A DNA stretch of 64,000 nt from JBDTMT01 sp033764095 (GCA_033764095.1 JANRJF010000254.1:1-64000); one strand, 5' to 3'. Positions 24,124-34,982 are shown, counted from the stretch's first letter. The notes: generated by a model from the letters alone, not told the origin. Numbers and translations: made by a program.

Positions 24124-25137
24124 ATGGATATCCGCGCCGCCATCGCTGACCTCACCGCGCACCGCGACCTGTCCGCCGCGGACATGGAGGCGGTGGTGCG
24201 CGCGATCATGGCGGGCGAGGCAACGCACGCGCAGACCGCGGCGCTGCTGGTGGCGCTGCGCATGAAGGGGGAGCGGGTTGAGGAGATCGTCGGCGCGGCG
24301 CGCGCGATGCGGCGCCACGCGACGCCGGTGCCGGTGGCGGGCGATGTGCTCGACACCTGCGGGACCGGCGGCGACCTGCGCGGCACGTTCAACATCTCGA
24401 CCGCCGCGGCGCTGATCGCCGCCGGGGCCGGACTGCGCATCGCCAAGCATGGCAATCGCGCCATGTCCGGCGCGGTGGGCGGCGCCGACGTCTTGGAGGC
24501 GCTCGGTGTGCGGCTCGACCTCGACGCGGCGCGGGTCGCCGCCTGCATCGAGACGGTCGGCGTCGGGTTCCTGTTTGCGCAGGCGTTCCACCCGGCGATG
24601 AAGCACGTTGCGCCGATTCGCCGTGAGATCGGCGTGCGCACGCTCTTCAACCTGCTCGGTCCGTTGACCAACCCGGCCGGCGCCAAGCGGCAGGTGCTGG
24701 GGGTCTTCGGGCGTGAATGGGTCGAGCCGCTGGCGCATGCGCTGGGCGGGCTCGGCAGCCAACGGGCACTGGTGGTGCACGGCGAGGATGGACTCGACGA
24801 GCTGTCGCTCACCGGACCGAGCTGGGTGGCCGAGCTGCGCGATGGTCGCGTCCACACCTCCCGCTTCACCCCCGCCGAGGCCGGTCTGACGCCGTGCGGG
24901 CCGGAGGATCTGCGCGGCGGCGACGCGGCGCACAACGCCGCCATCCTGCGCGCCATCGTCGAGAACCGCGCCAGCGCCGCGCAGCGCGACATCGCACTGC
25001 TCAACGCCGGCGCCGCGCTCTACGTGGCGGGCGCCGCCGCGCGCATCGCCGCCGGCGTCGAGCTGGCCCGCACGGCCCTGGACAACGGCGCCGCCGCGCG
25101 TACGCTCGACGCGCTGATCGAGTTCACCAGCCGATGA
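24124..25137 (+). CDS. trpD: Anthranilate phosphoribosyltransferase
   Basis: 337 residues from ATG 24124, immediately behind the repeat, whose final GGGGGGAAGAG supplies a ribosome site. The PRPP-binding motif DTCGTGGDLRGTFNIST, the KHGNRAMSG block and the anthranilate-binding HPAMKHVAPIRREIGVRTLFN stretch are all present and in order. It transfers phosphoribose from PRPP to anthranilate. The stop overlaps the trpC start (ATGA). Confidence 0.96.
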   Translation: MDIRAAIADLTAHRDLSAADMEAVVRAIMAGEATHAQTAALLVALRMKGERVEEIVGAARAMRRHATPVPVAGDVLDTCGTGGDLRGTFNISTAAALIAAGAGLRIAKHGNRAMSGAVGGADVLEALGVRLDLDAARVAACIETVGVGFLFAQAFHPAMKHVAPIRREIGVRTLFNLLGPLTNPAGAKRQVLGVFGREWVEPLAHALGGLGSQRALVVHGEDGLDELSLTGPSWVAELRDGRVHTSRFTPAEAGLTPCGPEDLRGGDAAHNAAILRAIVENRASAAQRDIALLNAGAALYVAGAAARIAAGVELARTALDNGAAARTLDALIEFTSR

Positions 25138-25925
25138 TTCTCGACGACATCGTCACGGCGCGGCGCGAAGACGTCGCCGCCGCCAAGCGGACCACACCGC
25201 CGGCCGCGCTGCGCGCCGCGCCGTTGTGGCATGCCGCACGGCGCGGCTTTGCCGCTGCTCTCCGTGAAAAAGGGGGGCGAGGCGGCATGTCGGCTCCCGC
25301 CGTCATCGCCGAGGTGAAGAAGGCCTCGCCGTCGAAAGGGGTCATCCGCGCCGACTTCGATGCGGTGGCCATCGCGACGCGCTATGCCGCGTGCGGCGCG
25401 GCCGCCATCTCGGTCCTGACCGAGGAACGCTTCTTCCAGGGGCATCCCGACTATCTGCGGGCCATTCGCGCCGCGGTCGACGTGCCGCTGCTGCGCAAGG
25501 ACTTCCTGTTCGATGCCTACCAGGTGGAGGAGGCGCGCGCCTGGGGGGCCGATGCGGTGCTGCTGATCGTCGCCATGCTCGACGACGCGGAGTTGCGGGC
25601 GCTGCTCGGCGTGGCACGCGACGCCGGGCTCGACGCGTTGGTCGAGGCGCACACCGCCGAGGAGGTCGATCGTGCGGTGGCTGCCGGTGCGACGCTGATC
25701 GGGGTCAACAACCGCAACCTGCACACCTTCGTGACGACGCTGGAGACCGCCGAGCAGTTGCGGCCGCGCATTCCAGCCGGCGTCGTGACGGTGGCGGAGA
25801 GCGGCATCGAGAACGGCGCGGACGCGCGGCGCATGCTGGCGGTCGGCTACGACGCGGTGTTGGTCGGCGAGTCGCTGATGCGCGCCGCCGATCCCGGCGC
25901 GGCGTTGGAGGCGCTGCGCCGATGA
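25134..25925 (+). CDS. trpC: Indole-3-glycerol phosphate synthase with a repeat-derived insert
   Basis: 263 residues from the ATG overlapping the trpD stop. The TIM-barrel signature VIAEVKKASPSKG (57-69), LRKDFLFDAYQV, GVNNRNLHTF and VAESGIEN are intact, so the enzyme should ring-close CdRP to indole-glycerol phosphate. Between the N-terminal helix (FAAALR) and the first strand lies KGGRGGMSA (46-54), which most TrpC proteins lack or replace with one or two residues. Its DNA (25266-25289) matches the AAAGGGGGG repeat found between trpG and trpD, so it looks like a tolerated insertion. It overlaps trpF by ATGA. Confidence 0.95.
   Translation: MILDDIVTARREDVAAAKRTTPPAALRAAPLWHAARRGFAAALREKGGRGGMSAPAVIAEVKKASPSKGVIRADFDAVAIATRYAACGAAAISVLTEERFFQGHPDYLRAIRAAVDVPLLRKDFLFDAYQVEEARAWGADAVLLIVAMLDDAELRALLGVARDAGLDALVEAHTAEEVDRAVAAGATLIGVNNRNLHTFVTTLETAEQLRPRIPAGVVTVAESGIENGADARRMLAVGYDAVLVGESLMRAADPGAALEALRR
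25266..25289 (+). repeat. Fragment of the AAAGGGGGG repeat inside trpC
   Basis: GAAAAAGGGGGGCGAGGCGG matches the copy at about 23993 (GAAAAAGGGGGGCAGGGGGG) with small gaps. It encodes EKGGRGGM in frame within trpC. Confidence 0.6.
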
Positions 25926-26519
25926 GCGTGAAGGTGAAGATCTGCGGCGTCACCAGCGTCGCCGATGCGCTGCACGCCGCGGCGGCCGGCGCCGACGCGA
26001 TCGGGTTGAACTTCCACCCACCCAGCCCGCGCTGCGTGTCGGTCGAGGCGGCAGCGGAGATCGCCGCGGCACTGCCGCGCGGGGTGTGTCGGGTCGGCGT
26101 GTTCGTCGACCAGCCGCGCGATCGGGTGGCGGCAATCGCCGCGCGCGTCGGCCTCGACGGCGTGCAGTTCCACGGTCACGAGTCGCCCGACGACTGCCGC
26201 GACTGGCAGCTGACGACGATCAAGGCCGTGCGCGTGCGCGACGCGCGGACGCTGCGCGACGCGGCGCGCGACTACGCGGTCGCCTGGTTGCTGGCCGACG
26301 CGTACGTCGCCGGTGTGCCGGGCGGCACCGGGACGCGCGTGCCGCTGGAGTGGCTGACCGACGTGGCGCGCGCGCGCCTCATCCTGGCCGGAGGCCTGAC
26401 GGCGGAGACCGTCGCCGACGCCGTGCGCGTGGTGCGGCCGGCGGCGGTCGACGTGGCGTCGGGCGTCGAACGTGCCCCGGGAGTCAAGGACCCGGAGAAA
26501 GTGGAGCGGTTCATCACCA

Positions 26520-26536
<17 letters not shown>
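25922..26536 (+). CDS. trpF: Phosphoribosylanthranilate isomerase
   Basis: 204 residues from ATG 25922. KICGVT (5-10) with the catalytic-base cysteine C7, [39 protein letters not shown] and [15 protein letters not shown] are all family blocks; the aspartate in VDVASG is the general acid. It converts PRA to CdRP for TrpC. The gene overlaps trpC by 4 bp and trpB by 17 bp. Confidence 0.95.
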
Positions 26537-27709
<1,173 letters not shown>

Positions 27710-27713
<4 letters not shown>

Positions 27714-28522
27714 GCCGCATCAAGTCGACCTTTGCGGCCCTGAAGAAGCGCCATGAGGTGGCGCTGGTGCCGTTCATCATGGCCGGCGACCCGGACCTCG
27801 AGACGACGCGCCAGTTGCTGTTGGCGGCGGCGGATGCCGGCGCCGACCTCATCGAGCTCGGCGTGCCGTTCTCCGATCCGACGGCCGACGGTCCGGTGAT
27901 CCAGCGCGCCGGCGTGCGGGCGCTCGCGCAGGGCACCTCGCTGCGCCAGATCCTCGAGCTGGTCGCCGAGCTGCGCCGCGGCGGGTTCGAGACGCCGCTG
28001 GTGCTGTTCGGTTACTACAACCCGTACTTCCACTACGGACCGGAGCGGCTGGTGGCCGACGCGCGGCAGGCGGGAGTGGACGGGCTGCTGGTGGTCGACC
28101 TGCCGCCGGAGGAGGCCGACGAGCTGTGGACGCCGGCGCGGGCGGCGGGGCTCGACATCATCTTCCTGTTGGCGCCGACCAGCGACCGCAAGCGGGTCAA
28201 GACCGTGCTCGCCAAGGCGAGTGGCTTCGTCTACTTCGTTTCGATGACCGGGGTGACCGGCTCGCGCGCCATCGACACGGCGGACGTTGCCGCGCTGGTC
28301 GGCGATGTGCGCAAGCAGTGCCGGCTGCCGATCGGCGTCGGCTTCGGCATCTCCACCCCCGAGCAGGCGGCGGCGGTGGCCTGCTATGCCGACGCGGTGG
28401 TGGTCGGCAGCGCGATCACGCGCCTGATCGAGATCGAGCACGGCAGCCCGGCGCTGGTGCGCAGCGTCGGCGCGTTCATCCGCGTCCTCAAGGACGCGAC
28501 GCGCGCGCCCGCCGCCGCCTGA
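27710..28522 (+). CDS. trpA: Tryptophan synthase alpha subunit
   Basis: 270 residues from a GTG overlapping the trpB stop. [34 protein letters not shown] with the catalytic glutamate and aspartate, [22 protein letters not shown] and [11 protein letters not shown] are all conserved. It cleaves indole-glycerol phosphate and channels indole to TrpB. In many proteobacteria accD follows trpA; here folC comes directly after a 92-bp gap, so accD is elsewhere. Confidence 0.96.
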
Positions 28523-28614
28523 GGCGCGGTGGCGCCGCGGGCAGGGGTCGTATATCCCTGCCGTGGGCCCGGCGGCGGGGCGCCGCGGCGGTTCACTCTT
28601 CCGGCACGAGAACG

Positions 28615-29937
28615 ATGACCGACTACCAGCGCACGCTCGCCTGGCTGTACGCGCTCGAGGCGGCCAAGGGCATGGACTTCAAGCTCGAGCGCGTGGCGCT
28701 GGCGTTGCGTCGCCTCGGCGATCCGCACCGTCGCTACGCCGTGCTGCACGTCGCCGGGACGAACGGCAAGGGCTCGGTGGCGGCGTTGCTCGACGCGGTG
28801 CTGCGCGCTGCCGGACGGCGCGTCGGGCTCTACACCTCGCCGCATCTGGTCGACCTCGCCGAGCGCATCCAGGTCGACGGCGGGCCGGTCCCGCACGAAC
28901 AGATCGTCGCGCTTGCCGACGAGGTACGCGCGGCGACCAGCGGGCGCGGCATCGACCTCACCTTCTTCGAGATCCTGACCGTGATGGCGTTCCTCGCCTT
29001 CGCGCGAGCTGGTGTCGACGCGGCGGTGGTGGAGGTCGGGCTCGGTGGCCGGCTCGACGCGACCAACGTCGTCGATCCGCTCGTCGCGGTGATCACCAGC
29101 ATCGGGCTCGACCACACCGAGTGGCTGGGCGACACGCGCGCCGCGATCGCGGCGGAGAAGGGCGGTATCATCAAGGCGGGGCGTCCACTGGTGCTCGGCC
29201 GGTTGGATGCCGAGGCTGCCGCCGTGCTGGGCGAGATGGCGAGCCGGCAGGGCGCGCCGGTGATCGCTCCGCACGATGCGGCGGTCGGCGGCGAGCGCTA
29301 TGCCGTGGGCGCCGCCGGCAGCGGCTTCGATTTCGACGGGCTCGGCTGGACGTTCCGCGGCCTGCCGCAGGTGTTGCGCGGCGCCCATCAGCTCGACAAC
29401 GCCGGCACCGCGGTGGCGGCGCTGGCAGCGGCACGCGAGGTGCTCGGGATCGACGAGGTGGCGTTGCGCAGCGGCCTCGCCCGTGTGCACTGGCCGGGGC
29501 GGCTGGAGATCGTCGCGCGCGCGCCGCTGACGGTGGTCGACGGGGCGCACAATCCGGACGGGGCGGCGGCACTGGCGCGCGAGCTGCCGCGACTGCTTGC
29601 CGGGCGGCCGCTGCACCTGCTGTTCGCGGTCATGGGCGACAAGGACTGGCGTCCGATGGTCGAGATCCTCGCGCCGCTGTGCCGCGGCGTCGTGGTGACC
29701 GAGGTGCGGCCGCCGCGCGGCGCGCCGTGTCGTGACGTCGCCGCGGCGTTCGCGCCGTACTGCGCGGTGACGGCGGAGCCGGATCTGCGGCGCGCCTGGC
29801 AGCTGGTGCGCGGCAACGCCGGGGCGGCGGGCGCGGTGGTGGCGGCTGGCTCGCTGTTCCTGGTCGGCGCGCTGCGGGAGCTCGGCCTGCACGCGACCGA
29901 TGCCGCGGCGACCGGCTCGGGGACGGCGCATCCGTGA
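28615..29937 (+). CDS. folC: Dihydrofolate/folylpolyglutamate synthase
   Basis: 440 residues from ATG 28615. Mur-ligase-family ATP site HVAGTNGKGSVAALL (near 44-58), YTSPHLVDLAERIQV, DAAVVEVGLGGRLDATN, TSIGLDHTEWLG, AAEKGGIIK and DGAHNPDGAAAL are typical of FolC. It adds glutamates to folates and may also make dihydrofolate from dihydropteroate. The 92-bp gap behind trpA is G+C-rich and shows no terminator. The stop overlaps the lptD GTG. Confidence 0.94.
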   Translation: MTDYQRTLAWLYALEAAKGMDFKLERVALALRRLGDPHRRYAVLHVAGTNGKGSVAALLDAVLRAAGRRVGLYTSPHLVDLAERIQVDGGPVPHEQIVALADEVRAATSGRGIDLTFFEILTVMAFLAFARAGVDAAVVEVGLGGRLDATNVVDPLVAVITSIGLDHTEWLGDTRAAIAAEKGGIIKAGRPLVLGRLDAEAAAVLGEMASRQGAPVIAPHDAAVGGERYAVGAAGSGFDFDGLGWTFRGLPQVLRGAHQLDNAGTAVAALAAAREVLGIDEVALRSGLARVHWPGRLEIVARAPLTVVDGAHNPDGAAALARELPRLLAGRPLHLLFAVMGDKDWRPMVEILAPLCRGVVVTEVRPPRGAPCRDVAAAFAPYCAVTAEPDLRRAWQLVRGNAGAAGAVVAAGSLFLVGALRELGLHATDAAATGSGTAHP

Positions 29938-32357
29938 TCCGCCGCCTGCGGCGCGCCGCGAATCGGCGTGCGGCACGGCGGCGTCGGCGGGCGAGCCGAC
30001 TGGCCGGCGTCGCGTTGATCGGGCTGCTCGGCGTGGTGTGGCCGGCGCGCGCGCAGCCGCCCTCCCCGACTCCGACGCCGCGGCAGGCGAGCGAGCAGGA
30101 GATCACCATCGACGCCGAGTCGCTCACCTACGACACCAAGGGGGAGAGCCTCTCGGCCACTGGCGACGTCCTGATCCGGCGTGGCGACACGACGTTGCGC
30201 GCCGACACCGTGCAGTTCAACCGCCGCACCAGCGAGGCGCGGGCGTTGGGCGACACGGTGTTGACCAGCCCGCAGGTCGAGATCCACGCCGACTCGATGT
30301 TTCTCGACCTCGAGAACGAGACCGGCGACCTGGACGAAGCGACGATCGTCTCCGACCGACTCGGCTATTCGCTGAGCGGCCGGCGCGTTCAGAAGGGGCT
30401 CGGTCAGCGCTATCGGATCGAGCGCGGGCGCTTCACCACCTGTCTCTGCGACGACGGCGGCAAGCCGGACTGGAGCATCGCGGGCGACACGCTCGACGTC
30501 GAGGTGGACGGCTACGGCTCGTTGGAGGGGGGCACGTTCAACGTCCTCGACGTGCCGGTGATCTGGCTGCCGAAGGCCGCCTTCCCGGTCTTCCGCGAGC
30601 GCCAGTCTGGCCTGCTCTTCCCGCGCATCGGTATCTCCAACCGGCGCGGGTTCCAGCTGCTGCAGCCGTACTACTGGGCGATCGACAAGACGCAGGATGC
30701 GACGATCAGCTTCGACCTCGAAACCTCGCTGCGTGTCGGCCTGATCGGGGAGTACCGCTACGCCTTCAGCCCGCAGACCGACGGCGCGTTCCAGGTCGGC
30801 TACTTCGCCGACGTCTTCCGCGGCGCGACGGACAACGTGCGGGTCCCCAAGGGCGCCGACCCCAACACGCCGGAGAATCGCTGGGGCATCCTCGGCCACC
30901 ACGCGCAGGGCGTGCCGCCGGTGGACGGGATGAGCGGCTACGTCGACCTGCTGCTGGTCGGCGATGACCTGTTCCTGCGCGAGATGAACACCTTCGGCAT
31001 CGACGAGCAGCAGGACGTGGCGCTGCGCACCATCCCGTTCACCACTTCGCAGGCCGGCATCCTGCAGGAGTGGGAACGCATCGCCCTGCAGACCGAGGTC
31101 ATCTACTACCAGGACCTGGTCGGCCCGATCGTCGAGGAGCCGACGCCGCTCGGGACGCCGCCGGTCGGCCCGGGCACGCCGACGCCGACGCCGGTGCTGG
31201 GTCAGGACGAATCGCTGGTCATCCAGCGGCTGCCGGAGATGCGCGTGCAGGGGCAGAAGCAACTCGGCTGGGGGCTGATCGGCGACCTGAGCGGCAGCAT
31301 GACCAACTTCCAGCGTTCGCTCGGCCTGGCCGGTTTCCGCGGCGACATCAAACCGTCGGCCGAGCTGCGCCTGCCGCTCGGCAGCGCCTTCTTCGGCGCG
31401 GTGCGCGGCGCCTTCCGCGAGACCTTCTACGGGTTGACCGAGAACCAGATGAGCGGCGGGTTCACCGGCGCCGACCCGAGCCTCCCCCTGATCGACCTGC
31501 CGAGCGGCAGCAGCCGCGAGCTCTTCGAGCTGCATGCGAACGTCGGCACCGAACTGGCCCGCATCTACGACTTCCCGTATTTCGGCCTCGACAAGCTGCG
31601 CCACACCATCGAGCCGCAGGTCGAGTACCTCTACGTCCCGCCGGTCGATCAGGGCGATCTGCCGGTGTTCGACGGCATCGATCGCATCAACAAGCGCAGC
31701 CTGATCACCTACGGCTTTGCCACCCGCCTCCTGGCGCGATCCGACGTCAACGCGGAGGGGAAGGGAGCCGGCGAGGTGTACGAGATCACCCGCCTGTCGC
31801 TGGCGCAGAGCTACGACGTGCTGCGTGACATTCCGCCGACCACCAACATCAACGACGTCACCGGTCAGCCGATCAACCCGGCGACCGGCGACCACTTCTC
31901 CGACATCGACGTCACATGGCGCATCAACCCCGGTCCGGTGACGCAGGTGCGCGCCTACGCGACCTACGACACCAGTGAGAACCTGCTGTCGTCGGCCACC
32001 GTCGGGGTGCGGCTGAAGGAGCCGATCCGCGCCCTCGACCCGAGTGCCAAGCCGCGCCTGTTCACGCGCGCCAGCTTCACCGTCGAGTACCGCTACATCA
32101 CCGACAACATCCTGCAGTTCCTCGACTCGACCGTGGCGCTGCCGGTCACCGATCGGATCGCCGGCCTGTATGCCATCCGCTACGACATCCTCAATGACCG
32201 CTTCCTGGAGAATTACGTCGGCATGCGGTTGCTGTCGTCGTGCGACTGCTGGGCGCTGAACCTCGGATTCACGCAGACCAGCAACCCGAACGAGTTGCAG
32301 TTGCAGGCGCAGTTCACGCTCGCCGGCTTGGGCGCGGCGCCGGTCGCCGGCTTCTGA
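29934..32357 (+). CDS. lptD: LPS-assembly outer-membrane protein LptD
   Basis: 807 residues from a GTG overlapping the folC stop. After an Arg-rich start and signal peptide ending PARAQ (about residue 41) there is a Pro/Thr spacer, then the N-terminal OstA/LptA-like jellyroll (ITIDAESLTYDTKGESLSATGDVLIRR...) and a large beta-barrel with aromatic-ended strands up to FTLAGLGAAPVAGF. The paired cysteines CLC near 165 and CDC near 770 could form the disulfides LptD needs. LptD inserts LPS into the outer leaflet, so the organism makes LPS. The final barrel strand lacks a terminal aromatic but ends AGF. Confidence 0.9.
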   Translation: MIRRLRRAANRRAARRRRRASRLAGVALIGLLGVVWPARAQPPSPTPTPRQASEQEITIDAESLTYDTKGESLSATGDVLIRRGDTTLRADTVQFNRRTSEARALGDTVLTSPQVEIHADSMFLDLENETGDLDEATIVSDRLGYSLSGRRVQKGLGQRYRIERGRFTTCLCDDGGKPDWSIAGDTLDVEVDGYGSLEGGTFNVLDVPVIWLPKAAFPVFRERQSGLLFPRIGISNRRGFQLLQPYYWAIDKTQDATISFDLETSLRVGLIGEYRYAFSPQTDGAFQVGYFADVFRGATDNVRVPKGADPNTPENRWGILGHHAQGVPPVDGMSGYVDLLLVGDDLFLREMNTFGIDEQQDVALRTIPFTTSQAGILQEWERIALQTEVIYYQDLVGPIVEEPTPLGTPPVGPGTPTPTPVLGQDESLVIQRLPEMRVQGQKQLGWGLIGDLSGSMTNFQRSLGLAGFRGDIKPSAELRLPLGSAFFGAVRGAFRETFYGLTENQMSGGFTGADPSLPLIDLPSGSSRELFELHANVGTELARIYDFPYFGLDKLRHTIEPQVEYLYVPPVDQGDLPVFDGIDRINKRSLITYGFATRLLARSDVNAEGKGAGEVYEITRLSLAQSYDVLRDIPPTTNINDVTGQPINPATGDHFSDIDVTWRINPGPVTQVRAYATYDTSENLLSSATVGVRLKEPIRALDPSAKPRLFTRASFTVEYRYITDNILQFLDSTVALPVTDRIAGLYAIRYDILNDRFLENYVGMRLLSSCDCWALNLGFTQTSNPNELQLQAQFTLAGLGAAPVAGF

Positions 32358-32430
32358 GTGGCAGGCGCGCCGTGGGGCAGGGGAGCTGCCCGCCCCGCCG
32401 ATGGCGCCCGTTCACCGAGGTAGAAAAAGA

Positions 32431-32462
32431 AAAGGCCCGGAGGATTGCTCCTCCGGGCCTTT
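32431..32462 (-). terminator. Intrinsic terminator for secreted-protein gene A
   Basis: A perfect 14-bp stem (AAAGGCCCGGAGGA with its complement) closes on a 4-nt loop. Read on the minus strand the hairpin is followed by CTTTTCTTTTTC, a good U-tract, so it terminates the minus-strand pair. Read on the plus strand it also follows lptD by 73 bp but with a weaker T run. Confidence 0.88.
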
Positions 32463-32483
32463 GAACCGACGGGTGAAGGTCGA

Positions 32484-33719
32484 TCAGGGCAGCGGAATCT
32501 TGATCTGGTCGCCCTGCTCGCGCGAGCCCTGGAACTGGACGTTGGCCGAGGTGGTGTAGTAGCCGCCCGCCTCGGAGAACCAGGTCTCGTTCAGGATCGC
32601 CAGGATGCCGTTCGCGTCGTAGCCATCGACGTTCGGGCCGGCCACCGAGCGCAGGCGCGAGGTACCGGTGATCGTGCCCTCGACACCGACCGAGAAGATC
32701 GAGAAGGCATCGCCCTCTTCACCCGGGCGGGTGTCGATGTCCGACAGCGGCGTCTCCTTGTAGCACTGCACGCTGGTCGAGGTGGAGAAGCGCTGCTCGA
32801 ACTCGTTGTAGACCAGGAACTGGACCACTGCCGGAGCGCCGTTGGCGGTCTGGGTCAGGAAGTCGTTGGCGCACGGCACCAGCACCAGGTCGCTGTTCAC
32901 CTCGCTGACGCCGTTCGCGGTCACCACGTCGGCGCCGTCGAAGAAGTGGTTCAACGTCAGGATGTTCGGGCAGCCGACGAAGCGGGCCGGATCGACGAAT
33001 TCGTTGAACACACCGTACTCGGCCTCGGGGCCGCCGATGTTGAGCACGTTCGGGTTGGCGTCCTGACGGCCCTCGATCGCCTTGATACCGATCGCGGTGT
33101 ACTTGCTCGCATCGATACCCTGGCTGTTCTCGGCCGGGGACTCGACGATCGTCGCCTCGCCCTTGAGGTCGTTGCGGTCGGCCGGCAGCTCGGTGGTGAC
33201 GTCGACCTGGATGCAGAGCAGCTCACCAGTGAACGGCACCTCGGTGACCGGCGGGATGTTGCCCTCGTTGAACTGCGGCGGGCTGCCCTGGCCCGGCGTG
33301 CTGGCCAGCGGCAGGCTCGACAGGCCCTCGTTGATCGACCACGAGAGCGGCTGGCGCTTGGTCAGCGTCAGGCGGAAGTCGGTCTCCTGCCAGCCCGGGA
33401 CGCACAGGCCGCCGGTCGGGCAGACGTCGCGGAAGTCCTGATCCGTGCAGATCGTCGACGGCGCGTTGCTGCAGTGGCCGTTGGTGTTCGTATAGAAGCA
33501 GTGCACCTTGGTCAGGAACTCCGAGGTGTTGGTCAGCTGCACCAGCGTGTCGACGCCGTCGGTCGCGTCGACCTTCAGCAGCGGGTAGTACACGATCGCC
33601 GCCGACTCGTTGGTCGTCACACCGGTCGGGTCGATGACCCGCGCGCTGGCCGTTTCGACCGCCAGCAGGATCGCGGCACAAGCGAGCGCCCCCCGCCAGA
33701 TCCCCATCTTCGTGCTCAT
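32484..33719 (-). CDS. Secreted protein of unknown function, paralog A
   Basis: 411 residues from ATG 33719, with GGAAAGGAG 8 bp upstream. A signal peptide (about 1-26, ending TASA) precedes the family ladder: VYYPLLKV, DTLVQLTNT, HCFYTN, a Cys-rich insert CSNAPSTICTDQDF...CPTGGLC, DFRLTLTKRQP, FTGELLCIQVD, NDLKGEATI, KYTAIGI, GCPNILTLNHFFDGA, LVLVPC, FLVYNEFEQRFSTSTS, VQCYKE, SDID, SIFSVGVEGTITG. Five cysteines (HC, LLC, GC, VPC, QC) align with all five other paralogs. It most resembles F at 61778. It is second in a two-gene unit behind B and ends at a strong terminator. I recognise no known domain; probably extracellular or periplasmic. Confidence 0.85.
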   Translation of the reverse strand: MSTKMGIWRGALACAAILLAVETASARVIDPTGVTTNESAAIVYYPLLKVDATDGVDTLVQLTNTSEFLTKVHCFYTNTNGHCSNAPSTICTDQDFRDVCPTGGLCVPGWQETDFRLTLTKRQPLSWSINEGLSSLPLASTPGQGSPPQFNEGNIPPVTEVPFTGELLCIQVDVTTELPADRNDLKGEATIVESPAENSQGIDASKYTAIGIKAIEGRQDANPNVLNIGGPEAEYGVFNEFVDPARFVGCPNILTLNHFFDGADVVTANGVSEVNSDLVLVPCANDFLTQTANGAPAVVQFLVYNEFEQRFSTSTSVQCYKETPLSDIDTRPGEEGDAFSIFSVGVEGTITGTSRLRSVAGPNVDGYDANGILAILNETWFSEAGGYYTTSANVQFQGSREQGDQIKIPLP

Positions 33720-33776
33720 CACTAGTCTCCTTTCCTCACCCGTGGAGAACACCATTGCTCGCTATCCCAATCCCGC

Positions 33777-34982
33777 TCAGAAGTTCTCGGGGATGGTGAT
33801 GGTGTCCACCACCGGCCCGCCAGGCAGGTTCACAGTTGCATCGTAACGGTTGCCGGCCTGCTGCAGGTTCCAGGCAGCGCGCGACACCGTGCCGGTCTCA
33901 AGGTAGTGGTACTCTTCGGCGACACCGATCACGCCGCCGTCGAGGGCGACCGGGCTGATGCGCGTGAAGGCGCTGCCGGTGCCGAGCGTGCCGACCGCGA
34001 AGACGCTGTTCTTGCTGCAGAAGCCGGCGGCGCCCTGGATGCACTGGGCGTCGCTCACGCAGGGGTCGCCGCTCACCGTGCAGGTGCCGGTCGGCGCGTC
34101 GATGTCGGCCAGGCGGGTCGTCTCGTAGCACTCAACCGTGGTGCTGGCGGAGAAGACCTGCTCGAGCTCGTTGACGATCGCGAACTGGACCGTGACCTCG
34201 CCCGGGAGCTGGTTCTCGAAGTCCTCCGAGCAGGGCACCAGCGTCAGGTAGGTGCGGATCGGGCAGTCGCCGTCGGTGCAGTTCGCCGAGTTGAACTCCT
34301 CGACCACCGGGTCGGGCGTGCCGTCGACGAAGTGGTTCAGGTAGAGCTGGTTCGGGCACGAGTTGTACTCGCCGTCATGTTCCGGCGTGTTGTCGAGCAG
34401 GAGCTCGTTGGCCGGGGCGTCGCCGGCCAGATCCGGGTTGGCCAGGATGGCGATCGCGTTGTGCTTGCTGACGTCGCCCGAGCTGGCGCGAATCACCGTC
34501 TCGCCCTTGAGGTTGTTGCCGCCGAACGGCGTGCCCGAGGCGTCGATCTGGACGCACTTGAGCTCGCCATCGAAGCCCGGCGGAACCGGCGGAATGGCGC
34601 CCGGATCGATACCGGCGCCGCCCGTGCCGAACATGTCGGCCGGGTTCACCGGACGGCCCGCGCTGACCACCCAGTGGGTCGGCTGCTGGCGGGTCAGCCA
34701 GATGGTGAAATCGGTGACCTGCCAGAGCGGGTTGCCGAAGAAGTCGGGCGCGCCGTTCACGTAGAAGCAGTGCGCGTGCACCATGTTATTGCTGGTGTTC
34801 GTGACCTGGATGATGGTGTCGCGGCCCAGCCCGCCGATGTCATACACCACCTTCGGAAACACCAGCACCGATCCGCTGACGTCCGTCGAAACCTCTGCCC
34901 GCGTAACCGAGGCGAACGCCAAGGCGCTCACCAGCACTCCGCAGAGGCTCCACACACAGCGCATCCCCAGTGCCTTGCTCAT
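33777..34982 (-). CDS. Secreted protein of unknown function, paralog B
   Basis: 401 residues from ATG 34982, with AAAGGAG upstream, the same leader pattern as A. Signal peptide to about residue 29 (VTRA). Ladder: VLVFPKVV, RDTIIQVTNTSN, HAHCFYVNGA, WQVTDFTIWLTRQQPTHWVVS, AGRPVNPADM, IPPVPPGFDGELKCVQID, NNLKGETVI, KHNAIAI, SCPNQLYLNHFVDGT, LTLVPCSEDF, EVTVQFAIVNELEQVFS, VECYET, ADID. A later segment CTVSGDPCVSDAQC adds a Cys-rich module at a different place from that in A. Closest paralog in the window is E at 60629. It is the promoter-proximal gene of the B-A unit, divergent from the FG-GAP lipoprotein across 369 bp. Confidence 0.85.
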   Translation of the reverse strand: MSKALGMRCVWSLCGVLVSALAFASVTRAEVSTDVSGSVLVFPKVVYDIGGLGRDTIIQVTNTSNNMVHAHCFYVNGAPDFFGNPLWQVTDFTIWLTRQQPTHWVVSAGRPVNPADMFGTGGAGIDPGAIPPVPPGFDGELKCVQIDASGTPFGGNNLKGETVIRASSGDVSKHNAIAILANPDLAGDAPANELLLDNTPEHDGEYNSCPNQLYLNHFVDGTPDPVVEEFNSANCTDGDCPIRTYLTLVPCSEDFENQLPGEVTVQFAIVNELEQVFSASTTVECYETTRLADIDAPTGTCTVSGDPCVSDAQCIQGAAGFCSKNSVFAVGTLGTGSAFTRISPVALDGGVIGVAEEYHYLETGTVSRAAWNLQQAGNRYDATVNLPGGPVVDTITIPENF

